Positions 20,573-28,715 of a stretch of DNA of 56,595 nt are shown in pieces; within the stretch, counting starts at the first letter, position 1, and every line of letters begins with the position of its first letter. Origin of the DNA: Mesorhizobium alhagi CCNWXJ12-2 (lineage in GTDB: Bacteria; Pseudomonadota; Alphaproteobacteria; Rhizobiales; Rhizobiaceae); NCBI RefSeq assembly GCF_000236565.1, contig NZ_AHAM01000173.1, forward strand, positions 1-56,595, read 5' to 3'. Position numbers and translations under genes: made by a program. A model generated the notes under the pieces. That model made no database searches and was not told the DNA's origin. It saw only the letters and a program-made list of their open reading frames with translations.

Positions 20573-21606
20573 TCCAGTTCCGGTCGAATGTCCTTGGGTC
20601 GAAAATGGCGTTCTTCAACTCACAATTTACGAGATTGTTTCGTCAATTGCGCGGTTTGATGCAGGGCTGCCTGGGTCGAAATGGTGCTGCATCGTGCTCC
20701 TTGCAATAGTTTGCCGGGAAATCGAAACAAGTGCGAGACTGTTGTTGGATGCCGGCGTCGGATGAGGCACTTCCGTCCGCCCAGCCACTTCGTCAAGCCG
20801 CCGGACCGCTGCGGACCCTGCAGATCGCCCTCGAAGACATGAAAAACGCGCCGGGGCTCTCGCGCCGCTTGCGGATCTGCAATGGCGCTGGGGCATCGCC
20901 CTGACCGACAATCGCTGCCGGTGCGGGGAAGGCGGATTGGTCTGCGGTGTCGAAGGGAGGCGCGGCGGCCCAAACTATCACATCGGCGCAATGTGAGGAT
21001 TCTCACAGACGATCCGGCGCCGGGATGAGAAACCCTAGACCGCGAGCAGGCTTTTCGGGCGGGGAGCTGTCAACTGCAAGTAACCCCACACGGTGCCGCT
21101 CCATCCGCCAGGAGCAGGATCCGGCATGGGCCAAGTTCTCTTATTCGAGCCGCAGCGTTTTGGGCGCCGACATGTGTCGACCCAAGAGCGAGATGCGCTG
21201 TCGACTGCGGTAATCGTCATCTTTCCCGGTGTTCGTTACGAGCGTCTGGACGACGCTGCCTCGCGCCCTTGCGCCAGGGTTGAAGCGCGAATGCCGAAGA
21301 GACCTAAACCGCGCCCCTCCCGCTCTTGAACTCGATCGGCGGCGTTTTTCCGGGGACCGTGGCTCGGGTATCCTGTTGCGAGGCCCTCCGGGCGGCGGCG
21401 CATACTGCGCTTCCCTGGCCTTTTCGACACGCGCGTCCATGCAGATGGAGCTTTTCTTATTGTTCAGCTGCATCTAATGTCTTGAACGAGGAGTAGGGAA
21501 GGGGCGAGAGCGTCATCCAGGCGCGGGCCCTCCTATTTGCAAACGGGAATTAAGCTTGAAGCCGGGGGCGACGCTCGGCCTTGAAGATCCCGGAAGGGGT
21601 GAACCG
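20573..21606. other. 1 kb intergenic region without a recognisable gene
   Basis: No open frame here gives a recognisable protein, a convincing ribosome-binding site or rhizobial-style composition, and I see no structural RNA. The only clear signal is the palindrome at 20992-21007, described separately. It separates the hydrolase (minus strand) from the cyclase (plus strand), so it holds both promoters. A small RNA or a decayed gene cannot be excluded. Confidence 0.5.
20992..21007. promoter_or_regulatory. Crp-type binding site upstream of the cyclase gene
   Basis: TGTGA (20992-20996), six bases, TCACA (21003-21007); the symmetry extends to TGTGAG/CTCACA. This is the consensus half-site pair of the cAMP receptor protein class. 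It lies 600 bases before the cyclase start and 420 bases before the hydrolase start, farther than usual for direct action on either, unless a long leader or an unseen transcript starts here. Confidence 0.55.
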
Positions 21607-23436
21607 ATGGCTGATTGGCACTATACCCGTCAGCTGGCTACTATCATTTCGATCGACGCGGTTGGATTTTCGCGCCTGATGGGCCTTGATGACGTGTCCG
21701 CCGTGGCCGCGTTCGAGGAGCGACGGAACATCATAATCGAAAGCTGCGGCGTGTTTGGCGGCCGGACGTTCGGCGCGGCCGGCGACAGCATCATGGCGGA
21801 ATTCGGCAACCCGATCGAAGCGTTGCGCGCCGCGTTCGATTTCCAGGACAGGATCGCCACCCTCAACGCCTCGGCGGATGAAAATAAGCGGATGCCGTTC
21901 AGGGCCGGCATCAACACCGGCGACGTTATCGTCCGGTATGACTGCCTCTACGGCGACGACGTGAACATCGCGGCCAGGATCCAGGAATTCGCACCTCACA
22001 ACGGTATCGCAATATCGGAAACCGCCTGGCGGCATGTGAAGGACAAATCCACCGCCGAGTTTACCGATCTCGGCGAATTCCTGCTCAAGAACATCGCCCT
22101 GCCGGTTCGCGTCCTGATAGCCGCCCGTGGTGGAAACGGCGGAGCGCCGGCAAGACCGCAGGCGCTCGCCCGTCTTGATCCGGCCTATCAGCAGAAGCAT
22201 CTTTCAAGCGGACCTCCAGCGATCGCGGTGCTGCCGTTCCGCAACGACAGCAACGAGCGCGATATCGATTACATTGCCGACGGCATCGCCGAAGACATCA
22301 TCTACGGCCTGTCCAACACGAGATGGATCTCGGTGATAGCCAAGAGCTCCAGTTTCCAGTTCCGCGATGACGCGCTTGGCGCAACGGCAATCGGCAACGT
22401 ACTCGGCGCCCGTTACGTGGTCGGCGGCGCGTTGAGCCGCAGCGGCGGGAGAATCCGGCTGAATGCCAGCCTTGTGGATGCGTCGAACGGCCGGCTGGTG
22501 TGGTCGCGGCGTTTCGAACGCGAACTGGTCGACATTTTCAGGCTGCAGGACGAGATCGGCAGCGAGATCGTATCCATGCTCGAAAAGGAGGTCGACCGGG
22601 TCGAGCAGACGCGCACCTTCCAGGTGCCCTGGGAAAGCCTGGAAACCTGGCAACTGGTCCGACGGGGGCGTTGGCACATGAACCGGCGCACCCGCAAGGA
22701 TACGGAGCTCGCCCGTGAATTCTTCGAAAAGGCCTATGTCGAGGATCCCAATTCGAGTGCGGTTCTCAACGAACTGGCATGGTGGCATTTCTGGAACGCC
22801 TGGCTTCGCTTCGGCGACAGCGACGAACTCGAGAAGGTCACCAGCTACGCGCGCAAGGCGCTGCTTGTGGACAGCCAGGATGCGCGCCCACATGCATATC
22901 TCGGCGTCACCGACATCATGCGTGGGCGACCGAAATCAGCGCTCGATCATCTGGAGGACGCGCTTCACATCAATCCCAGTTTCGCTTTTGCGCGCTCGGC
23001 CAAGGGCAGCGCTCATCTTCTTCTGGGGGAAGCCGGGAAAGCGATCCCGCTTTTTCAGGACGTGGAGCGGTTGAGTCCGTTCGATCTCTACGCCTTTCAC
23101 AATCTGGGAGAACTGGCCGCCGCCTACTGCTTCACCCATGACTGGACTTCGGCAATAGAGACAGCCGACCGTTCCCTCAGCCTTTCGCCCGGCTATTTCT
23201 ACGCGCGGTATGTCAAGATTGGCGCTTTGATGCGAAGCGGCCAGTGTGACGCGGCCAAGCGGGAACTGGCGGTATTCCAGGCCAGGCATCCGGACTTTTC
23301 CAGCGAGCGGGTGGGCTGGATACCGTTTGTCGACAAGGCGGCGAATGCGTTTCTTATCGAGAATTTCGAAATGGCCAGATCGCACGAGCCGGCAGGTGGG
23401 AAGTGCTTGCAGACCGAGGATGGCCGCCATCTGTGA
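21607..23436 (+). CDS. Class III nucleotide cyclase with TolB-like domain and TPR repeats
   Basis: A 609-residue protein without signal peptide. Residues 8-175 are a class III adenylate/guanylate cyclase domain: metal-binding Asp17 (SIDAVGFS) and Asp60 (AAGDSIMAEF), transition-state Asn120 and Arg124 (DDVNIAARIQ). The residue seven before Asn120, usually Asp in adenylate cyclases, is Cys113 here, and the usual Lys position before Asp60 is Gly56. Residues about 204-325 are a TolB/FlgO-like domain (AIAVLPFRNDS, GARYVVGGALSRSGGRIRL), and about 370-590 are TPR helices. This architecture is frequent in rhizobia. GGAAGGGGTG precedes the start at 21607; an in-frame reading from 21556 is less likely. 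Makes a cyclic nucleotide, probably cAMP, with the base specificity uncertain. Confidence 0.88.
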   Translation: MADWHYTRQLATIISIDAVGFSRLMGLDDVSAVAAFEERRNIIIESCGVFGGRTFGAAGDSIMAEFGNPIEALRAAFDFQDRIATLNASADENKRMPFRAGINTGDVIVRYDCLYGDDVNIAARIQEFAPHNGIAISETAWRHVKDKSTAEFTDLGEFLLKNIALPVRVLIAARGGNGGAPARPQALARLDPAYQQKHLSSGPPAIAVLPFRNDSNERDIDYIADGIAEDIIYGLSNTRWISVIAKSSSFQFRDDALGATAIGNVLGARYVVGGALSRSGGRIRLNASLVDASNGRLVWSRRFERELVDIFRLQDEIGSEIVSMLEKEVDRVEQTRTFQVPWESLETWQLVRRGRWHMNRRTRKDTELAREFFEKAYVEDPNSSAVLNELAWWHFWNAWLRFGDSDELEKVTSYARKALLVDSQDARPHAYLGVTDIMRGRPKSALDHLEDALHINPSFAFARSAKGSAHLLLGEAGKAIPLFQDVERLSPFDLYAFHNLGELAAAYCFTHDWTSAIETADRSLSLSPGYFYARYVKIGALMRSGQCDAAKRELAVFQARHPDFSSERVGWIPFVDKAANAFLIENFEMARSHEPAGGKCLQTEDGRHL

Positions 23437-23447
23437 AACTGTTCACA
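23432..23447. promoter_or_regulatory. Crp-type binding site upstream of the P450-DyP gene
   Basis: TGTGA (23432-23436), AACTGT, TCACA (23443-23447), both half-sites perfect. It straddles the stop codon of the cyclase gene and lies 69-84 bases before the start codon of the P450-DyP gene, the right distance for an activator site. ACTATA at 23476-23481 could serve as a -10 element. Confidence 0.7.
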
Positions 23448-23515
23448 TACGCGGGGGGCCAGCGTTCCTATGTCAACTATAGCGGGCACTGGATGACGAG
23501 CGCTGGGGGTGGCGG

Positions 23516-26500
23516 ATGGCTGGAATCAAATATTTCGAGGGCGTCCGCGAGGCGCAGAGCGCCCAGAAGCCGGCTTCGGAACTGCCGCGTTTCGATCTCG
23601 GGCGACTTCGTACCAGTAGTCTTGCCAGCCGCATCCTAGGCAGGCTTTTCGAGGACCCGCGCTGGGCCCTTTCGCTGCTTCGGCGCTTCTGGCCCATACT
23701 CCGCTTCGGCAAATTCATTCTGGTGACGAGGAACGACGACGTCCGCGACATTCTCGAACGCCAGGACGAATTCGAAACGCCGTACGGTCCGGAGATGACC
23801 GAGATCGCCCGCGGCTCGAATTTCATTCTCGGCATGCAGGACGGTCCGGACTACCGGCGGATGAAGTCGTCGGTACTGACCGCGTTTCCGCCGGATGAGG
23901 TGGAGGCCGCCGTCAGGCCCATAGCCGCCCGCCATTCGCGCGAAATCATGACCCGCGCCGCCCCGGGTTTCGACGCTGTCCGCGACCTTCTGAAGATCGT
24001 CCCCGTGCATATTTGCCGGGAATATTTCGGCATGTTGATAGACGATGAGAACGAGTTCGCCGACTGGTCCATCGCGCTCAGCGCTCTGTTCTTCTCCGAT
24101 CCGGGCGGCAGCCCCGCGACCCGCGAAACCGCGGTCGTGGCCGCCGACCGGATGATCAAGGCCATCGACCGGTCGATCGAAGCCGTCAGGGACGGCAGGA
24201 CGGGAAGCAAGACGCCGCTGGCCCGGCTGGTCGCCATGCTCGACCGCGGGAAGCTTACTCTCGGAGACATCCACTCCGTAATGTTGGGCATGATCGCCGG
24301 GTTCGGTCCCACCAACCTGCTTGCCGGCGGCAATTGCCTCGACGTCATACTGTCCCGGGCCGATGCTCGGGCGGCAGTGGAGCAGGCGCTTGCCGCCGGT
24401 GACGACGAACTTCTCGACCGGACAATCCTGGAGGCGATGCGTTTCAAGCCGATCTGGATCGGCCCGTTCCGCTACACGCCTCGGGATACGGTCATCGCCA
24501 AGGGGACTCGCCGCGAACGTGTGGTCAAGGCGGGAACGGTTGTGATGCCGGCGACGCTGTCGGCGATGTTCGATCCCGCAGCCGTGCAGCGGCCGAATGA
24601 ATTCGATGCGACCCGCCCCTATCGGGACTACCTCGTGTTTGGGCACGGCATCCACCTTTGCATCGGTTCGGCGATCGCGAGGATCCAGATCGGCGAGAGC
24701 CTGCGCGCCCTTTTCGCGAAGAAGAACCTTCGCCGCGCCAAGGGCAAGGCCGGCAGGCTGACGCGCATTGCCGCCTATCCGGACAGCCTGAAGGTCGATT
24801 TCGACCCGCCACCTCTTTGTCGCTCGGTCAAGCATTCGATGGTCACGGTCGTCTGCCCGATAGAGCCGGCAGCGTCTCTCGACAGAATCCGCGAACAGAT
24901 CGCGGCGCTAGGCAATCCGGCCGGTCCGAAGATGCGAGCCGCGCTCGACGCGAGCGGCGTCATCCATTTCGCCAGCCTCGCCGTTGCCGCGAAAGAGGAC
25001 AGCCAGGGCAAAGCGGATCGCGACGGCAGGCATCTCGTGCTTGAATTGTCGGGCGACGGCAGCAATGACGAAGTCATCGACGCCTTTGCCGATCATGCCG
25101 GGCATCTTGTCCGGGATATCTTTGAGCAGGCCTGCAATTTCCCGGGCGATCAGACGCTGCAGCATTTCATGCGCAAGCACGCGGTGGAGATATCTCCATC
25201 GTTCGGCAGCAATGCAGGCCTGGTTTTCTCCGGCACGCCCGGCTTGTCGGTCGGGCGTATCCGCGCCGAGGCCGATCTGGCCGAGATGGCGCGGGCCGTT
25301 GTCGAACAGCCCCGTTGCAAGGCGGGAGCCGTCGCGACGCTGCGTGAAGTCAGGCAGCACATCAAGAAGAGCGAGGATCTCTCCTGGGCGTTCGAGCCGG
25401 CGGAAAACCCGCTCGAAGGACCGAAAGGGAACCTCCGGCGAGCGGCGATCACCACGTTGAAGGCGCCGGCTGTGCTTGCAACGGTTTTGGCCATCCTGGC
25501 GGCCTGCTGGTGGATAACCTACACATTCGTTTTCGGCTATGCGCCCGGGTTTTTCCGCAATCTGCTCGTGGCCGGCACGTCTCTCGTCCTGACGGTCATC
25601 GGCGTGACGTCGCTGATCTTGCTCTTCATCGGCGCCTGCTTCCTTGCGCTGCGCCGGCTTGAGAAGCGCGATGTGCCGAGCGACGAGATGATTGATCTTG
25701 CCTCGCTGGAGGCCATCCTCGAGCGAGAGGATCGGACCGCCCAGAACCATCTGACGGCGATTTCGACGATGAAGCACGGCACGTTGCGAAGGCTCGCCTT
25801 GCGCCTGACCTTCTACCTGATTTCGATTTCCGCCCAGAAGGTCTTCCGGCCGGGGTTTCTCGCCGACATCAACACCATCCATTTCGCACGCTGGGTGCTC
25901 GTGCCGGGCACCAACAAGCTGATGTTCTTCAGCAATTACGGCGGCAGCTGGGAGAGTTATCTCGAGGATTTCGTCGCCAAGGCGGCTTCCGGCCTCACCG
26001 GCGTTTGGAGCAACACCGAAGGCTTTCCCAAAACGCGCTGGCTGTTCCTGGACGGCGCTCGCGACGGCGATCGTTTCAAGCGATGGGCGCGCCGGCAGCA
26101 GATACCGACACTGTTCTGGTACTCCGCCTATCCCGAACTCAACACGTCGCGCATACGCATCAACTCGAAAGTCAGACAGGGCATAGCCCAGGCGACGGAC
26201 AGCGAGGCCAATGACTGGCTCCACCTCTTCGGCTCCATGCCGCGGCCCGAGCCGGCAAAGGAGAGCGGCAAGATACTTAGTCTCTTCGCGCCCGTTCCGC
26301 CGCCGGTGGAAACACTCGAGGGCGGCGAGATCCAGTCGGTCTTCTTCAGCGCCCTCGGCTCGCTGGAACATGCCCGCATGCTGGCTGTCCGGATTCCGGA
26401 AGCCTTGGGACGCGCCAAGCGGAAGGCATGGCTCGAATTCGTTGCCGCCAGGGTGAGTTTCGGCGAAAGCGTCCCGGCGGAGCGGGCAATGATGATTGCT

Positions 26501-27724
26501 TTCGGACCGGACGGCCTGCGCCGCCTTGGGCTGGAGAGCGATCCCGACCATGATCCGCTGGAGAAATTTCCGCTGGCGTTCCGTCAGGGCATGGGCAGCG
26601 CTGCGCGAAGCCGCATCCTCGACGATGTCGGGGAAAGCACGCCGGAGAACTGGCAGTGGGGTTCCCCGGCCAAACCGGTGGATGCGGTGGTCATCTGCTA
26701 TGCGGCAAGTCTCGAAGCGCTGGAGGCGGATATCGCTGAACTTGCCCGGCGAACGAAAACCGCCGGGATGGTTCTTGTGGCGCAACTGCCTCTGGCGATC
26801 CGCCGCAACGGCAAGAAGGCGGTGGAACAGTTCGGCTTTGTCGATGGCGTATCGCAACCGATCGTGCGAGGGACGCCCCGCGCCAACTCGTCGGTCTCCG
26901 CCCAGCATATCATCTCGGCCGGGGAATTCCTGTTCGGCTACCGCGACGAGCATGGCTTCTACCCGCCCACGCCGACGGTGCGTCCGTCGCACGACCGATG
27001 CGGCGTCCTGCCGGCGCTCCGCGCGGACAACATCACGTCCGATGGCGCTGGTCTGCGTGATTTCGGCAGGAACGGATCGTTTCTCGTCGTGCGGCAATTC
27101 GAACAGCACGTCGACAGGTTCAAGGAATACTGCGTCGCGGAGGCGGAAGAGAAAAACGATCCGGAAATCACGCCGCGCTGGATTGCCGCCAAGATGGTCG
27201 GCCGCTGGCCTGACGGCACCTCGCTCGTCCGCAATCCGGACGGGCGTCCGGGACGGACGCCCGACAACGATTTCACCTTCGGCGCCGAAGATCCCCAGGG
27301 ACTGCGATGCCCGCTCGGCGCCCACGTGCGTCGGTCGAATCCGCGCGATTCGCTTGGAGAGGACCACGAAACGCAAATCAGGATCGGCAAGCGCCACCGG
27401 ATCCTCCGCATCGGCCGCACCTATGAAAAGGAAAGCGGTGAGGGGACCGAAAAAGGCCTGCTCTTCATGTGCCTGAATGCCGACATCGAGCGCCAGTATG
27501 AGTTCATGCAGCAGACCTGGGTGGCGTCAGCCTCGTTTCACGGCTTGCTTGCGGAGAAAGACCCGACGATCGGAGCGCAAGTCGGCGAGGGCCGGTTCTC
27601 TATCCCGCGCTGGGAGGGAGCCGTTGTGCTCAAGGGAATTCCGAGCTTCGTCACAACGCGCGGGGGCGGTTATTTCTTTCTGCCGAGCCGCGCGGCGCTG
27701 CGCTATCTTATGTCTCGGATGTGA
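23516..27724 (+). CDS. Cytochrome P450 / membrane / DyP-type peroxidase fusion
   Basis: One uninterrupted 1402-residue frame joining two haem enzymes. Residues 1 to about 425 are a cytochrome P450: K-helix ExxR at Glu306-Arg309 (EAMRFKP) and haem loop FGHGIHLCIG with Cys382. The I-helix reads AGFGPTN (261-267): the acid-threonine pair is replaced by Gly264-Pro265. About 430-640 and 740-880 look like two related ferredoxin-like modules (each with a HFA strand and DG..E/Y..F helix; the second has INTIHFARW and FFSNYGGSWESYLEDF). Two membrane spans lie between them (about 649-674 and 681-712). Residues about 930-1402 are a DyP peroxidase: GFVDG with Asp1110, proximal His1270 (LGAHVRR), distal Arg1298. 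No signal peptide, so both haem domains should face the cytoplasm. Substrate unknown. Confidence 0.88.
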   Translation: MAGIKYFEGVREAQSAQKPASELPRFDLGRLRTSSLASRILGRLFEDPRWALSLLRRFWPILRFGKFILVTRNDDVRDILERQDEFETPYGPEMTEIARGSNFILGMQDGPDYRRMKSSVLTAFPPDEVEAAVRPIAARHSREIMTRAAPGFDAVRDLLKIVPVHICREYFGMLIDDENEFADWSIALSALFFSDPGGSPATRETAVVAADRMIKAIDRSIEAVRDGRTGSKTPLARLVAMLDRGKLTLGDIHSVMLGMIAGFGPTNLLAGGNCLDVILSRADARAAVEQALAAGDDELLDRTILEAMRFKPIWIGPFRYTPRDTVIAKGTRRERVVKAGTVVMPATLSAMFDPAAVQRPNEFDATRPYRDYLVFGHGIHLCIGSAIARIQIGESLRALFAKKNLRRAKGKAGRLTRIAAYPDSLKVDFDPPPLCRSVKHSMVTVVCPIEPAASLDRIREQIAALGNPAGPKMRAALDASGVIHFASLAVAAKEDSQGKADRDGRHLVLELSGDGSNDEVIDAFADHAGHLVRDIFEQACNFPGDQTLQHFMRKHAVEISPSFGSNAGLVFSGTPGLSVGRIRAEADLAEMARAVVEQPRCKAGAVATLREVRQHIKKSEDLSWAFEPAENPLEGPKGNLRRAAITTLKAPAVLATVLAILAACWWITYTFVFGYAPGFFRNLLVAGTSLVLTVIGVTSLILLFIGACFLALRRLEKRDVPSDEMIDLASLEAILEREDRTAQNHLTAISTMKHGTLRRLALRLTFYLISISAQKVFRPGFLADINTIHFARWVLVPGTNKLMFFSNYGGSWESYLEDFVAKAASGLTGVWSNTEGFPKTRWLFLDGARDGDRFKRWARRQQIPTLFWYSAYPELNTSRIRINSKVRQGIAQATDSEANDWLHLFGSMPRPEPAKESGKILSLFAPVPPPVETLEGGEIQSVFFSALGSLEHARMLAVRIPEALGRAKRKAWLEFVAARVSFGESVPAERAMMIAFGPDGLRRLGLESDPDHDPLEKFPLAFRQGMGSAARSRILDDVGESTPENWQWGSPAKPVDAVVICYAASLEALEADIAELARRTKTAGMVLVAQLPLAIRRNGKKAVEQFGFVDGVSQPIVRGTPRANSSVSAQHIISAGEFLFGYRDEHGFYPPTPTVRPSHDRCGVLPALRADNITSDGAGLRDFGRNGSFLVVRQFEQHVDRFKEYCVAEAEEKNDPEITPRWIAAKMVGRWPDGTSLVRNPDGRPGRTPDNDFTFGAEDPQGLRCPLGAHVRRSNPRDSLGEDHETQIRIGKRHRILRIGRTYEKESGEGTEKGLLFMCLNADIERQYEFMQQTWVASASFHGLLAEKDPTIGAQVGEGRFSIPRWEGAVVLKGIPSFVTTRGGGYFFLPSRAALRYLMSRM

Positions 27725-27752
27725 ACGTCGCGCATGACGCGGCGCCCGTTAG

Positions 27753-28445
27753 TCAGTCGTCTTCAGCTTCGGCCACGTGGCGAAGCGCGCCCGGATTGTC
27801 GATGTGCAATCCGCCCCGCCTGATGGCGATGATGCCCCGGCTGCGCCAGTCATTGAGCGTCTTGTTCACCGATTCGCGCGTGGCTCCCAGAAATTCGGCG
27901 AGTTCCGATTGCGAGATCGGTATCCAGCCTGACGAATCCGACATCGTGCCGGACAGGAAAAGCAGCCGCTTGGCCAGCCGCGCTTCGATTCCGAGAAATG
28001 CCTGATCGCCGAGTTCGCCGCTTACCCAGCGCAAGCGCGCGCACAACAGTTCGATCATGGCGCGTGCGAGCGGCGGGTGCTTTTCTATCCGGTCGAACAG
28101 CTGCGCTCTGCTCAGAGAGACAAGCTCGCAGTCGCTGAGGCATCTCGCCGTCGCCGTGCGGGGGCCGCCGTCCAGCACGGCGATTTCACCGATCAGGCTT
28201 TGCGCCAGTTCGATGTTTGCGACGAGCTTTTGCCCGCCGGGCGAGTAGATCGAGATCTCCACCGTTCCGGCGATGACGCCATATATGCGATCGGCGACGT
28301 CTTCCTGAACGAAAAGATGCTGGCCGGCTGCATAGCGCTCGGCTTTGCATCCACCGAACAGGAGTTCGAATAATTGCGGACTGATCCTCGCGAGCCGCGG
28401 CAACTCGCGCAGATGATCGATTTTTGCTGCCGAAGAGACGGCCAT
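27753..28445 (-). CDS. Crp/Fnr-family transcriptional regulator
   Basis: A 230-residue regulator: cyclic-nucleotide-binding beta-roll (about 20-120), dimer helix (about 122-150) and winged HTH (about 170-215). The phosphate-binding cassette is intact, GEIAVLDGGPRTATA with Glu87, Arg96 and Thr97, equivalent to Glu72, Arg82 and Ser83 of E. coli CRP. The recognition helix GATRESVNKTL has Arg190-Glu191 and Lys195, matching CRP Arg180-Glu181-Arg185, which read TGTGA; it lacks the Fnr pattern, and there is no N-terminal Cys cluster. The start at 28445 gives CRP-like length; the frame stays open to 28604. It is convergent with the P450-DyP gene (28-base gap) and is the obvious candidate to bind the two TGTGA-N6-TCACA sites. 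Confidence 0.88.
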   Translation of the reverse strand: MAVSSAAKIDHLRELPRLARISPQLFELLFGGCKAERYAAGQHLFVQEDVADRIYGVIAGTVEISIYSPGGQKLVANIELAQSLIGEIAVLDGGPRTATARCLSDCELVSLSRAQLFDRIEKHPPLARAMIELLCARLRWVSGELGDQAFLGIEARLAKRLLFLSGTMSDSSGWIPISQSELAEFLGATRESVNKTLNDWRSRGIIAIRRGGLHIDNPGALRHVAEAEDD

Positions 28446-28715
28446 GGAGGTTCCCGGTTGCCCTGCTCGCAACATTTGTATGGCAAGAAGCGACGCGATC
28501 AAAGCCATTGTCTCGCGGAAAGCGACGATCGAGGTTCTTGAGAGGACCGGAAAGATCAGGGGCAGGGGCCAGTGTCGTGGACGCGCAGGCCCTGCATCAG
28601 ACATCGAAGAAAAAATCCGGCGCGCGGCAATTTCACCGACGTGTGCGCAGGGGCGGGCAGCCGGTCAGGTTTAGAGCGCCCCACGCGCATTGGCAGAGCG
28701 AGGTATGGCCACTCC

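Noticed and set aside
20620-21473. Several open frames of 60-128 codons in the cyclase upstream region
   Set aside because: They overlap each other on both strands, lack ribosome-binding sites and resemble no protein I know.
24908-27397. Long minus-strand open frame (829 codons) opposite the P450-DyP gene
   Set aside because: It mirrors the coding frame of the fusion, has shadow composition (Arg/Asp/Gly-rich, no motif) and no ribosome-binding site; the plus-strand protein has clear haem motifs.
27725-28005. Plus-strand small open frame after the P450-DyP gene
   Set aside because: It lies opposite the end of the Crp gene, whose HTH motif fixes the coding strand.
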